DNA of 64,000 nt from Peromyscus leucopus (Eukaryota; Chordata; Mammalia; Rodentia; Cricetidae), in the NCBI RefSeq assembly GCF_004664715.2, contig NC_051067.1, positions 69,520,982 through 69,584,981 on the forward strand, written 5' to 3'. The notes under the pieces were generated by a model. The model was not told the DNA's origin. It ran no database searches and saw nothing but the letters and a program-made list of their open reading frames with translations. This document shows positions 39,440 to 53,704 of the stretch, piece after piece (position 1 is the first letter of the stretch; the number at the start of each line of letters is the position of its first letter). A program made the position numbers and the translations under genes.

Positions 39440-39640
39440 CAAATGTTGGGGCTAATGGCTTGCATGTATCACCACAATTTATTCTTACCCATCCTCTGAA
39501 GAGATACTGTTACTGTCATGAAGGAAAGAAGGGGTGACGGAATATGGTGTTGGGAGTGTAAATGAGAGCTCACGGCCTTAGGTACCTGGATAGAGAACTG
39601 GAGATTCAGGATTTGAACTTGGATGTACAAAAGGCAAATC
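39440..39640 (+). repeat. Possible MIR SINE
   Basis: The order 'gctaatggcttgcatgtatc', 'acccatcctctgaagagata' and 'ggagattcaggatttgaact' resembles MIR. Confidence 0.45.
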
Positions 39641-39909
39641 TTCTAAATATTTGTTCTTTTTGTCATTTAAGCAGTCATTGCTCCTCTTCTAATCTCAAAT
39701 AGCAAAATGACTGTGGGAGGGGAAAGATTGATCACAGGGAACTAATAAGAGCAAAGTGGTGTAACAGTAGGATAATGTGATTATCATTTTTTCACATGAA
39801 AAATCAATTTTAACCTGTCTAAAGTTTCCCTGAATCTTACTGCCAGTCATTTCAAAGCTCCCTAAGTTTTTTTATTGTTCATTAAGTATTTCTTGTCTCT
39901 TATTAAGTG

Positions 39910-40105
39910 TGATTATCTGTATGAATGTATGTGCATCACATGCATGATATGCTCACCGTGTCTAGAAGAGGACAGCAGGTCCCTCCATCAGGAGATGGAG
40001 TTATAGGGGACAGTGAGCCACCTGATGTGGGTACTGAAAGCCAAGCTTCAGTTTTCTTTAAGAGTAGTATGTACTCTTAACCACTGAGCCATCTCTCCAG
40101 ATTCC
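39910..40105 (-). mobile_element. B3-type SINE
   Basis: The + strand ends 'taaccactgagccatctctc' (the reverse of the SINE head), with 'gaagaggacagcaggtccct' upstream. Confidence 0.85.
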
Positions 40106-40294
40106 TCCTTTGTTAAGTTTTAAACAATAAATTTTAATGACAATGAACAATGACATGCATTTTCTCATGTAGTGAATCTAGTCAAGCTGCAGTGCTACTG
40201 TAGGAAACACTAGGAATATCTTGTGCTACTAGGAGCTTTGTGAAAATACACTCAGGGTTGGATGATTCATAGAGATCTTTGAGACCATTCTGGG

Positions 40295-40500
40295 GCTCAG
40301 AATGCACCTCAGTGACTTAACAGTTGTCTTGCATGTGTGAGGCCCTCAGTCAGATCTCAGTATCACAAAATAAAATTTAAGATATATAAATAAAAGGAAC
40401 ACTCTTGAAAGTCAACATGGATTATACGTGTAATCATAGCATGCATATGAATTTGAGGCTAACCTGAAGTACATGGTGAAACTCTATGTCAAAAATCCAA
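40295..40500 (+). mobile_element. ID-like plus B1-like SINE remnant
   Basis: An ID-like head ('gtcttgcatgtgtgaggccc') and a diverged B1-like part ('gtgtaatcatagcatgcata' and 'actctatgtcaaaaa'). Confidence 0.5.
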
Positions 40501-40686
40501 CCAATCAACCAGCCAACACTGTTGAACTTTTAGTTACACTATTATTATGGGAGCCTTAATCTGATTTTTGAGATTCACTTGGAGAATTAGAGTGATTTAC
40601 ACAAATCATCTATCTCAGTTATCTGACACAGGTCCAAAGACAAAACATTGACAAATCTGATTGTGTTTTCAGATCCTTGTTTTGTT

Positions 40687-41103
40687 CATTGTGTTAGTTA
40701 GTGTTTCTGTTGCTGCAGTGAAACACCATAACTAAAAAGCAAGTTGGGGAGGAAAGGGTTTATTTGGTTAACGCTTCCACATCACTGTTCATCACTGAAA
40801 GAAATCAGACAGGGACCCAAACAGGGCAGGATCCTGGAGGCAGCAGCTGATGCAGAGGCCACGGAGGGGTGCTGCTTGCTGGCTCATTCCCCTTGGCTTC
40901 CTCAGCCTGCTTTCTTATAGAACCAGCCCAGTTATGGCACCACCCACAATGAGCTGGGCCCTCCCCCATCAATCATCAATCATAAATAAGAAAATGCCCT
41001 GTAGCAGGATCTTATGGGGGCATTTTCGCAATTGAGGTTCATTCCTTCCTTTCAGATAACTCTAGTTTGCATGCCAAGTTGATATAAAACTAGCCAGCAC
41101 ATT
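40687..41103 (-). mobile_element. Rodent interspersed repeat (L1/Lx 3'-end type)
   Basis: A well preserved copy of a very common rodent repeat: 'gttagtgtttctgttgctgc', 'gcaagttggggaggaaaggg', 'ggatcctggaggcagcagct' and 'ccaagttgatataaaactag'. The class is recognised, but the exact family name is not certain. Confidence 0.8.
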
Positions 41104-41805
41104 CACGTAGTCATGGTTTTCTCAAAAAATACTTGAAATGAATGTTCATAATTGTGTAAAGGTTCAGAATATGATCCAGATATTTTAGTTTTCTTGCTCC
41201 AGAGTATTCTCCCTATAAAACATACAAGGCAGAGAAAAATCTCCCAAGTACAATGGTGGATAATTTACCATGTTCTTTGGACTGTGATATCATTAAAGAA
41301 GGTCAGAATCTAGTGCATTCTGTAATAATCCATGTTTCCTGTTTTCTGTAATTAAATTATCCACATCACTAGCTTTGTGGTAAGCAATCCTTTCCTCACA
41401 GGTAAGTACACAAGTTAATCAACTCCAGTCTATTTTCCTTACATAAGATGAGGGCTCAGTATTCTCTCAGGTATAGGATAGTGAATTTCAAAAATAAAGA
41501 AACAGCTACAGAGATTAACACAGATAAGTGGGAAAACAACAGTGTTTTTCACTGATGAATCAGTCTGAGAAGTGTTTTTAATACGGGAAAGTAGCATACA
41601 ATACTAGGAACAAACACATTCTTGGTCATTGATAGTACTAGTGCTTAAATTTCACAATACAATCACATGTACTCATTTTCATATTGTACTTCAGAATTAC
41701 AGTAGTATTAAACTTGCTAAACTATTACAGATTTTTTAAAGAATATAAAAGGAAATATAAAATACTTTCTTAGTTCTCACATCCATTAAACCAACTAATT
41801 CTTTT

Positions 41806-42166
41806 TATTTATCTATTTTTAAAATATATTTTTATTTTATAATTAATTTAATTTTATGTATCAGCCATGGATTCCCCTGTCCTCCCTCCTCCCACCCCCC
41901 AGCCTTCCTCCCCGCAATGCTTCCCACATTTCCACCTCCTCCAAGGCAAGGTCTCCCCTGGGGATTCAGGTCAGCCTGGCAAAATGTCTCAGCATAGGCC
42001 CTAGGTTCCACAAAGCCAGCTCATGTACTAAGGACAGGTCCCAGTCCCACTGCCTGGTGGCTTCCTAAATGTTAAAGCTAATCAACTGTCTCACTTATCC
42101 AGAGGGCCTGATCCAGTTCCATGCGGGCTCCTCAGCTATTGGTTCACAGTTCATGTGTTTCCACTC
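41806..42166 (-). mobile_element. L1 3' UTR fragment
   Basis: Pyrimidine-rich 'cccctgtcctccctcctccc', then 'aaggacaggtcccagtccca' and 'catgcgggctcctcagctat'. Non-coding and 5'-truncated. Confidence 0.85.
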
Positions 42167-42390
42167 ATTCTTTTACCACCACCATCACAGTGGTCTCCAC
42201 ATTAGTCTAAATGACCCACAGCTCTGGCCTGGACTATCCTGACAGTTGTCATATTGGCCTTTTTGCTACACAACCTACAGCCAGAGTATTTTTCCAACAC
42301 AATATGTAGATATTATACCACTGACTAATAAATTCACCATGTTGCATGTGGTGTTCTACTTAACTGAACCAAGTGAGCTGGTAACTCCTG

Positions 42391-42789
42391 TGTAGCTGTA
42401 AGTTTCTTGGGTCCTGCCTGGCCCCCTGCCGTCCAGACAAATCTCTCTCACCCATTGTCCTACATTCATGATGAAGTAAATACACATATTACTTCCAAAC
42501 TGTATGGCCTATTGGTTCAGGCTTCTTGCTAGCTAGCTCTTTCAACTTAACTCATTTCTATTAATCTATAAGTTGCCATGTGGCCTCGGCTTACCGGTAC
42601 TTTCATATCTTACTTCTCCTGGTGGTGCTGGTGTCTCCCTAGACTCTGCCTTTCTCGTTCTTGTCTCTCTCCTTGGATTTCCAGCCTGCCTCTAATCTGC
42701 CTTGCCATAGGCTGTAGGCCAAAGCAGCTTATTTATTAACCAATGAAAACAACATATATTCACAGCATACAGAAAGACATCCCCCAGCA
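42391..42789 (-). mobile_element. Solo ERVK/mys-like LTR, antisense
   Basis: The minus strand starts TGCTGGGGGATGTC (a mutated TGTGGGGATG start) and ends 'agaaacttacagctaca'. The interior has 'taataaataagctgctttgg' and 'gtctggacggca'. It is about 399 bp and related to the LTR at 19.2-19.8 kb. I see no matching 6-bp flanking duplication. Confidence 0.78.
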
Positions 42790-42847
42790 TTTGTGCATAA
42801 CAAATACATTTCAAATGTACATAGCAGGAGCTTCTTAGTTTTATGGC

Positions 42848-42865
42848 GGGGGGGGGGGGGGGGGG
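42848..42865 (+). repeat. Poly-G run (18 G)
   Basis: Eighteen consecutive G, followed by cgcggggg. It sits at the tail side of the adjacent SINE and probably grew from its GT/G-rich tail. Confidence 0.95.
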
Positions 42866-42871
42866 CGCGGG

Positions 42872-43052
42872 GGTGGTGTTTTGCCTGCATAGTTTGCTGC
42901 TATGTGAGTGAATTGCCAGAAGAGGGCATCAGATCCCCTGGAATTGAAGTTATAGATGCTTATGAGCCACTGCATGAGAGCTAGGAATTGAATCTGGGTC
43001 CTCTGGAAGAGCAGTCAATTCTCTTAATTACTGAGCCATCTCTTTAGCCTCC
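42872..43052 (-). mobile_element. B3-type SINE
   Basis: The + strand shows 'gccagaagagggcatcagat', 'gagctaggaattgaatctgg', 'gtcctctggaagagcagtca' and 'ttactgagccatctctttag'. Confidence 0.9.
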
Positions 43053-45427
43053 ACTGTCAATATTTTATAAATCTTAAAATTATCTTAATCCTTGTCATTC
43101 ACATTAAAGTCTTCACTATAGTGTGAGATGTGTTGGCACTTTAGGTTCTGAATTTCACTTTAGTTTCGGTAGCAGACACAAATTGTCCACTGGTTTTGCT
43201 AACTCTCTATCAGACTCTTTCTCTTTGTGTTCCTTTTCATTTCATGTAATTAGAAATGTGCATTAATTTCATCTTAGTCTGTGGGAATTCGCCCTGCCTG
43301 AGTAGACTATGCTTTCTGACAAAGAGAGTTGGCCTGTAGGACTCATGGGTTTCAGGATACCCCTGGTTCTGCCGTCACAGGAGAAGGTTTATATTTATTA
43401 CCTCATCTACTGCTGATGCAAGGTTGGTCTCCTTTAAGCAATACTTATTGGCATTTGTTCCTCCAGGCCAGCACTGCTTTTATATTTGTGCTTTTAACTG
43501 TTACTTAATGTATTTTATTCCTACTGTCTTTAGAGCATATAGGGCTTTGGGGAGGAATGATGGGAAGATAATTAAAACGCATATTTAGAGGTTTTCTCAT
43601 GTCTTGAAAAGTCTAATACTACTTTAATTTACATTATATACACAACCATCTTCTTTTGTAAATGCAAAAGCAAACCAAATCCAAGATTTCACCTTAAACA
43701 CAAAGATGTTTAGCAATAACTACTCATTGAGAGCAATAGATAGCAAATCCCATCTCAGACTTCTTTATTTTGAGATGTCCAGGATATCCACATGAATATG
43801 TCTTTTCAATCAATGAATGATTGAGCCCAGTTTTCAAGAGAAGAAGATCAACTTGAGATACAGATTTGTAAACATCCAATGTCAAGATGTTAAACGAAAA
43901 CCTGGGTATAGAGATGGAAGTGCATGAAAAAACACAGAGTGAAAGGAAAGGTCAAGAAATATCCATAAGAATTACAAACCTGAAGGGAGGTAGAATGAGA
44001 AGGAAGCAAAAGAGCTGTAAGAGAGGAGTCAAAAGATAAGTGAGTGTGTGTCACAGAAACTGAGAGTGGGCATCTGTGTTCACCAGTGTGAATTAGCCAT
44101 AGGTGTCCATTGGGAGATTTAGTAACTATAGAGATATGTGGAAACACTGATAGGAGACATTCCAAGTTGAACATGCTACAGTAGCACTGTAACTAAGTGA
44201 GGAAACCAAGAATCTGAGATGACCAAGATACAACAAACTGCTAGGAAGTCTGAATATGACTTGATGGAAAAATAGAATAATGCAATGCCAGGATGTATTG
44301 TGGAGCATTGTGGGGGAGGGGGGAGATAGAGTATAAGATTAGGCATGCTTACATATGTTTGAATGTTAGCAATAACAAATCATCAGAGAATGACGAATAA
44401 CTGATGTTGAAAAGAAAAAAAAAATTCATCCAAATATCAAGTTTCCAAAACCCAAAGTGTGGACCGAATTGAATGCAGCTGGAAAGAATATCTATAAGGA
44501 ATTTTGGTAGCTGCCCTCTGGAATAGAAGAAAGGGGGCATATGTTCAGGCACAAACAAGTATGATGTGTAAAGAAATCCTGCTGATGGTCTCTTTCATCA
44601 AGGCTATGAAAGGTGAACCCAGGGCAAAACAGGGAGAATCACTGTGGGATTGTGGTTGTTAAGTAGAGTGAAGGAACTGGTACTCTGGCTTTAAACATAC
44701 TATTATCCGGACACAAAGTCGTTTCCAGGCACCATTGATTTTCTGAATGAGAATGCTGAGTAGTTTGTGGAGTTTCCAGTGGGGGTGACCATTCTGTCCT
44801 GCCTGCCTTTGGAGTGAGCAAGGTTAAGGAAGATTTTTCACTTTGTCCAGAATTGGGCATTTTCCAACAAGGTGCTTAAAAATATGAGAAACTTGAAGGT
44901 ATCGAAAAGTTAGGTGGAGATGCTGGAAGAAGGGAGATTAACGTAGAGCAATTATCGTGAGTTCAAAGGAGAAGAATTTCTGTAGAAAGATAGACAAGTG
45001 GAATGAAACAAGATAAATGGGCTTTGAGAAGAGTTCTGGAGATTTCCATCTGGATATCGGGAAATGTGGATTATAGCTAGTGAGAAGTCAGAGCTAAAGG
45101 GATCTTTGAGTCTTTGGAGCTGAGAAGATAGGGCGATTTGAGGAGAGAACAAGCCTAAACCTGTAGTATATCTGACTAATGAAAAAGCTGCTTCCCAGGG
45201 ACTCTTCATTCACTGCTGATAAGATGCTTCATCCTCCACTAATGCCAAGACAGTTACTTATTAATAATTTTCGAAAATGTCCTGAGTCCCGCCCATGTTT
45301 AGAGCGGCCACCTTCTATTGGAGAGATGGGGTCTTTCAAGCCCAAAGAGGCTGTTCACAACATCAACTTTTAACTATAGAATCTGAAGTCCTTACTTGTG
45401 AAAGCTGTGGGATTTACTTTTTTGGGT

Positions 45428-45502
45428 TATGAATGAATGAATGAATGAATGAATGAATGAATGAGTAAATAAATAAATAAGTAAGTAAATAAATAAATAA
45501 AA
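45428..45502. repeat. (GAAT)n/(TAAA)n microsatellite
   Basis: About nine GAAT units pass into TAAA/TAAG units. Confidence 0.95.
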
Positions 45503-46112
45503 ATGCAGGAAATGTTAATCTCCCTGGTATCTTCTGTGTAGCCCTGTTCGGAAGAATTAAGCTGTGTTTAAATGAGGGCTTTATCTGTGTGGTATTGGAT
45601 ATTTCATAGGAGAAAACAAAATTTAAAATTTCTGCTCAACTTGGAGATTAATTTTGAGGTCATAAAAGAGCCTGGGGCAATGAGGAAATGTTTAAGATAT
45701 AGCATTGTCCCTTTGTCCATCCAAATAGGTGTTAAATCTTCTTTATAGGCACATGCTTTTTTTCTAACTTTAACTTCTTTTACTTTTCGACATTACATAT
45801 TTCTTAGATATATCTGTCATATAAAGAAAGGTGAGATAAAGAATAATATAAAAAGTTAAATACAAATGAAAATGATGATTCCAAATATCTAAAAGAAGTG
45901 TATAATTTGTTGTAATTTGTTACATCCCCCTCTCTCTTATCTTATATTCTTCATAAATTAGCAAAATGTATAAATAGTCTGACCCCAAAATGATTTATTG
46001 TTTCTATCAATTTGAGATGTTTTTGTGCTTTACAGTTCAATTTCTTTTATGTAAGTTTAAAAGACACAAATGTGTCCAGTCTGCTGATTTTCACTTCTGT
46101 GTCTCCTGCTAG

Positions 46113-47542
<1,430 letters not shown>

Positions 47543-47581
47543 ATGACACAAAGATAGCACTGCATCTCAAAGATAATGGAG
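47543..47581 (+). CDS. PLXDC2: PLXDC2 micro-exon (39 bp, juxtamembrane stem)
   Basis: A 39-bp exon encoding (D)DTKIALHLKDNG plus the first base of the next codon. This is the acidic segment that precedes the transmembrane helix in PLXDC2. The acceptor is cttctctttcag and the donor is GGAG|gtagga. It starts and ends in phase 1, and its length is a multiple of three, so it could be skipped without a frameshift. The exons for the transmembrane helix and the short cytoplasmic tail were looked for in 47.6-64.0 kb and not found. Confidence 0.93.
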
Positions 47582-48486
47582 GTAGGAGTGCTTATCTTTC
47601 TTTCGTAAACATTTGTAAGACACTAATTCATTTTAATGGGATAAAAGGGCATGTGGGATTCCAAAGACAGAATAGGGTTTGATTTCATTCCAATTGGTGT
47701 TTAACATGTGAAGAATTCAGTGGTTTGGGTCAAAAAATGAAACAAAATCCTAATCCTTGTGTTTGTCTATACAATTGCATGACATCAGCCACCATCTATG
47801 AGGTCAGACAATCATCCACACATATTGCTGCACTGTGTTGCCCTTCTCCTTAGGTCAGCGTGTGTATAGTTATCTGCACAGCTGCAGACACTTGTTACAA
47901 AAGTTTTCTTTCACTGAGTTGTATGGTTGGTTGATTTGCACAAACAATTAAAAAATAGGACAGTAAGTATGGAAATATATTGTGATCAATCTTTTCATCT
48001 GTTATGTGATTCAAAGGACAAAATTTAAATATTCAAAAGAACATGTACAAGTAACAAAGTTTTTCTAAGAGAATTTAGGAGTATCTATACTGGCACTTGA
48101 AATTTTGAAGAAAATGGATTTTTAACTAAACAATACCATGAAAAATATTAATTGTTTTTTAAAATGTACTTTTACTAAACTATATTAGCTCATGGCTATG
48201 ATAGATACTGATCAAATGTATTTTTATGAAAAATTCTTTATTTGCTTCAAGGAAATATTGCTATTTCTTAATAGCATCTATCATACAGACATGAAAACAC
48301 TTTGACACTGGCCTATGCATGGGTTACTTCTGTAGTCTCATATGATTTATTAGCTGAACCTCATACAAGAGACTCAAGTAGTATGATGATGAGTTAAAGA
48401 TCAGTCTCAGATAAGTAAGGAGAGCTTGTCTCAAAAATAACAACAAAAAATGACTGAGAAAGGAGAAAGGAAAAAATAGATGATAG

Positions 48487-48572
48487 ATGACAGATGACAG
48501 ACAGACAGACAGACAGACAGATGGATAGATAGGTAGGTAGATAGATGATAGATAGGTAACTGATTGATAGGT

Positions 48573-48625
<53 letters not shown>
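48487..48625. repeat. (GACA)n(GATA)n tetranucleotide repeat
   Basis: Compound GACA, GATA, GGTA and GATT units with a final uninterrupted (GATA) run of about 13 units. Confidence 0.95.
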
Positions 48626-48627
<2 letters not shown>

Positions 48628-50039
48628 GATTGATAGAGGATGTAGTTGAGGCTATTTCCCTTGTAACTGTAGAAAATCGTTCCTAAACCACTCAATCTGT
48701 ATTAAATAACCAATGGTCTGTGCATTATTAGGTCAATGCTTATATGTATGTACATCCTAGAGTTTACACCAGACCATCTAAAAGAACAACAGCTTGATTT
48801 CTCTATAAGTGTCATTGCACCAGTTGTCTACCATTTCATACTTGCCCAGCATGTTTTGATGCATTAATTTTTTATTCATTATTGCATTAAATCAGTAAAT
48901 GGGTATATTTGTAGATGGCCCTTGTGAATTACAGTTGTAAAAAACTAAAATCACAGGATACAAAAGTTGTTAGCAATTCCCAATTCAAGATTTTCCAGAG
49001 AAGGATGTTAATAAGTATCTTTTGATCCTAAGTCCTAATATCAGGTCACCCCACTTTCAGGAATGAGGAGATGTCGTATTCTGTGAAGTGGGGTGTTCAT
49101 TCACACTGCTTCTGAAGTCCTCTGTCTATGTAAGGAAGGCATTCCCAAGATACTGCTGGTTTTTCTGTTATATTTGTGATGTTAAAATTCTTAACACAAG
49201 TAGAAGTTTCATGTTTGTTGTAGTTTTCTTTCTTCGTTATTCTGTTTGTTTGCTTGTTTGTTTAATTTTAACCTGCTCAGGAGATTCTATATTGTTAACA
49301 GGGAAAAAATGATTCCTGTGATCTTTCGTTAATAAGTATGAGATCCTCTGAGTGGATGATTATTAAAGTTTCTTCAGTGAAGAATTGTTTACCACCTTGG
49401 TTCACTCACTCATCCATTTAATCATATCTTATGAATGCTTGCTATACCAAGCATTGTTGCAGGCTTGAAGCTTATAACAATGGGTGATTGTTAAATAAAT
49501 TCTTTACTTCAGTGAATATGTCCTCCAAAGAATCTTCAAGATGATTGCGAAGATATTCTGTCTATCATTTCTCCAGTATTTGGCTATAAAATTGTCTTAC
49601 AAGTAGCCTCTCACAGAATTAATTTTTGTAGAATGCACATTGAAAGTAGATCCCTAACATATTACCAATTATTCCCAGTAACATCTTAGTTTTATTTAAA
49701 GCATTAAAGGATCACACAACAAAATATGTTCTTAAACTGTGCATTAGAAATAGACTGTGATGGTGGTGAGAGGGGAATTAAATAAACCACATGATAAAAA
49801 ATGTAGCATTTGAAGTACACTTGGCAAGGAGTTGTTGCATTTTGAAATAGTATTTAGATAATGGATAACACAGGGAACCATCAGAATTCCAAAATAATCA
49901 CAATGAGTATGAACATTTTCCACACCTCAGATTGTTTCAAGTGCCTTTGCCATATACCAATCTGAGCTGAATCTAGCTGTATCTCTTCTAAGAATGCTTG
50001 GCTGCAGACAGAACTTGATAAACGTTCAAAGGCCTTGGC

Positions 50040-50335
50040 ATTGAGCCCTAGCACCATAGAGAAACAAAAAGCACTTAGGAGCATCAGAGTTCACTTCCCA
50101 GAACCTACCTCAGCAGGCTCAAAACTGCTTGTAAAGCCAGCTCAGGGGATCTGACACCTCTAGTCACTCTTGGAACCCACACATTTATACACATAATTAA
50201 AAACAATAACATAAATATCTTCAAAGTATTACAGAAAGTTAGATTGTCTAGCAGAAATGGAGACCCCAGTTTTAATCCCCAACACCACAAAAAGGAAAAC
50301 AGAAACAGAATAAAAACAAACAAACAAAATAGGTT
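50040..50335 (+). mobile_element. B3-type SINE followed by ID-like SINE
   Basis: The B3 part has 'ccagctcaggggatctgaca' and 'gaacccacacatttatacac'. A diverged ID-like head follows ('ggagaccccagttttaatcc') with an (AAAC)n tail at 50312-50330. Confidence 0.6.
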
Positions 50336-50449
50336 ACTAGAGTTCTTTGGGACAGAGTAGAGATGATGATCTATGTAGGAGACTCCCTATGAGTAATGGC
50401 TTTATAAAACTGATTCTTTCTCACAATACAAATCCCTTTTGTTTGACCT

Positions 50450-50530
50450 AAGGAATGCCAACAATAAGCTGTTTTACTTACACCTGACCTGAACCTATGG
50501 AATGGCAACAATAAGCTGTTCTACTTAAAT
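50450..50530. repeat. Local direct duplication
   Basis: 'ggaatgccaacaataagctg' at about 50452 recurs as 'ggaatggcaacaataagctg' at about 50501, each followed by tt(t/c)tactta. A second short duplication, 'taatttaatttaaagttctt', lies at 50733-50783. Confidence 0.8.
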
Positions 50531-50965
50531 CCACTTCATTGTATTTCTTTTCTATAATGATTGATTACACTTGCTAATGTTTAAAAATGAAATTTCTTTT
50601 TTATACAGTCACACACTAGTTTCCACTTCATCTGTTCTGCTGAAAGTGGGATGCATTAGGCTCCAATGGAACCCAGTTGCATCACAGTCAGTGGTCTCCA
50701 GTCTCCAAAACCCAGATATATCTTGTAACATGTCCAAAATTTAATTTAAAGTTCTTTCAGCCTAATTTAATTTAAAGTTCTTGGCTTCTCTAGAAATTCT
50801 TGTTGAACTCACTTGGCAAGGGAACCCAGATTGTGTTCTTAGAATTCATAAATATGTGGATAATGGTTATAGTTATATGCACTTGAAGCAAAAATCTCTT
50901 TAGGATTTTCAGATTCCAGGGATGGTTTATTAGAAGAATTTTACCTTTTAAGAATGTCTGAACTG

Positions 50966-51113
50966 AGCCGGGCGGTGGGGGCGCACGCCTTTAATCCCAG
51001 CACTTGGGAGGCAGAGGCAGGCGGATCTCTGTGAGTTCGAGGCCAGCCTGGTCTCCAAAGTGAGTTCCAGGAAAGGCGCAAAGCTACACAGAGAAACCCT
51101 GCCTCAAAAAACC

Positions 51114-51142
<29 letters not shown>
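50966..51142 (+). mobile_element. Young B1 SINE
   Basis: A full-length B1 starting agccgggcggtggggg with the cricetid-type right end 'aggaaaggcgcaaagctaca' and a tail of about 30 A. A perfect 16-bp target-site duplication, aagaatgtctgaactg, lies at 50950-50965 and 51141-51156. The intact TSD and long pure tail indicate recent insertion. Confidence 0.97.
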
Positions 51143-51144
<2 letters not shown>

Positions 51145-52614
51145 ATGTCTGAACTGTATAGATTAGCAGCCATGACTACTAACGGCTTTTCTGACATTTG
51201 AATAGGTTGCCTTCAAATGACACTCACCACCTAATTAGAAATGTAAATGTCTTCAGGATGCAAACTGAAGACAGTTATCCAGGACACAGAAGAAGTTTGC
51301 TAGCTGAATCAAGGGCATTATTTTTAATCGAAACATAACATTTTTGACTAGAATTAAACTAAACTTAGCTATCCTAATGGTGATTTTCTGCTATACTGCA
51401 ATTGTGAAAATTATTTCAAGCTTCATAACCCTGAACAGACTTCGTTATTTTAAATTTGTCATCAGAACTATTAAAGTACCAAAATTGTATTCTTTATTGA
51501 TTGTCTTAAAGGTTTTTCCATTTTATTGAGTTGAGTTTCTTTTTAAAAATGTTTAAGCATACATTTTTAATTGCTACTATTTAAACTCAGCCTTATACAC
51601 AATCCTGGTGTAGAATAAAAGGCCAAGACTGCCATTCCTTCTCATTGCTATGAATGTCCTATCCCTGGAGCACAGAGGCTGGCTTTTCTAAGTCAGAGGG
51701 TGGTGTCTGCCCTAAGAGGTGATGCAATTGCTACATCTCAGCATGTTGATGAAGTTAATTCAGGAGTAAATGTCTCTAGAGTGAAAGGTTGTAAAAAGCC
51801 AACAGAGATGAGCTTTGATGCTTCCCTGGCTGGTTAAACTCAAGTTCTGTTGTGTTCAGTTTCCTATTTCTGAACTTAATCCTAAAGTTTTGTCTGGAAA
51901 TAAATGTTAGAGCAGGATCCTGACTTACACAAAACTGCTTCTGAGGTCCTATTTTTTGTTTAGTCTGTTGTGGCAGATCAAGCATCTACTGTTACGTTTA
52001 TCCTTCAGTCAAATTATTTTTTGTCTCTCATACATAAATCATCAAAGCAACATGTCTTGCGCTGTGTTTGTGCTGCCTTTTGTTTTTCATCTACTTCCTT
52101 TGTGGAGATCACAGTCTCAAAAGCAAAGGGAGGCTGTTATTTGCTTTTGACAGGCTATTGACTATCTATCACCTTCTGTTTGGAACACTGTAAAATATCT
52201 TGGCATTTTGTTTTATCTCTGGCTTTGTTTGGCTACTTTTCATGCTAGCCCCAACTCTATTCTGAGCACATATCTAGTGTAACAGTGAACACTTCTTATG
52301 CTTTGAATGTTTTGAGACTGCCCCAGTATTAAGACTATCTCTCCTCAACTATTTTAAAGAGTTGTGGTTCTCATCTCTTTCTTTATAATGAGTTCTTTTT
52401 GTTGTTTGCTAATTATTTTTTATTTTGGTTTACAAAATTAAAAAAATATTCTATGCTGGGACTGTCCCAATTCAATTTTAATATCTGAGCTTAGGTCCCG
52501 GCTCTCAATATTCCCACCAGTTCCAGTAAAAGAGTGGTGTGATCAAACTTCATCAATCAATATAGAACATCAAAAAAATTAGGCTAGGGAATCTTGTTAA
52601 AAATATACATTTTA

Positions 52615-52850
52615 ATGGAGGCTCTAGAAGAACAGAACTGTAGCCTCAGCTAGTCAGGAGGATGAGACAGAAAGGTTCACATACCAAGGCATACCTGGGC
52701 TAGAGTGAGTTCAAGACCAGCCTGGACAAACTAGTGATAACTTGCATGGAAATAAAAAGTAGAAAGAAGACTAGGGTTATAGATCAGAGAGATAGTGCTT
52801 GCTGGGAAAATATAAGACCTTAGTTCAGTCTAGAATAATCAATCAATCAA
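52615..52850 (+). mobile_element. Old B1-like and ID-like SINE pair
   Basis: 'gcctcagctagtcaggagga', 'agagtgagttcaagaccagc' and an ID-like 'ctagggttatagatcagaga' with an (AATC)n tail. Confidence 0.65.
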
Positions 52851-53704
52851 ATGGCCTAATGACTCCACTGTATTTCTTACTAACTCTAGACTAATGAAAT
52901 TGCCACCCCTTCTCAGAACTCACCTGATTATCAAAGGTTGAGTGTTTGATTTCTTCATGGCCAATCCTTAGAATAAGAATGGCACTTGTATCTCTGAATC
53001 CACTCATTGGTCTTGACTGTGGCTATCCTGAAACACTTTAATTGTTGGCAAAGAAAAATTGGTTCCATTTCCACCTGAAGAATGCATCTGCTTTCTTGGA
53101 TACAAAGGACCTGAAAGCATCATTTCTGTTACCCTTGTAACTCCTCTGAATGTAGTGTGTAAGAATTAGTTTAAGATGTTGGCAAGTTTATTTGTTTTAG
53201 TAAACATGGTTATGCTTTCTGCTTTGTTGAACTAAATGAAGTTGCTATTTCAAAGTCATTTTTACCTTAAAAGTTGTGATTTCATTGTTGTGATTTCATT
53301 GTTTCACCTAATAGCTTGAAAAATTGTTATCTGGCATGAGGAAAGAAAAATAAAAACAACTCACATTGTAATGGCCCTTTATCTTCTATGTTGATGTGTA
53401 GGTGGTATTTGTAGTCAGAATTTCTGCTTCTAGTAGAACATTGAATAAAATATTATGTACCATTTAAGACACTGCAAATATATTTTCTATTAGCTGCTTT
53501 CAAATGCCCTACCATGTCCACTTGATCAATAACTACTTTCTCTTTAAATCCAGTTTTATATCTATCTGCCCTATTCCTGGACTAGGAAATATTCTTCCAG
53601 AAGAAAGAAACTTCTATATTGGATTTTGGTACCTGACACTTATGAGTGATCTCAGAAACTTGTTTCATATACAAGTCACGTCAGTGTGTTAGCCATGTGT
53701 GCTG

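Noticed and set aside
48487..48625. Regularly spaced repeats that could suggest a CRISPR-like array
   Set aside because: They are simple tetranucleotide units with no unique spacers, in a rodent genome.
48324..48695. Open frame with Ser-Ile-Tyr-Leu repeats
   Set aside because: This is only the translation of the GATA tetranucleotide repeat.
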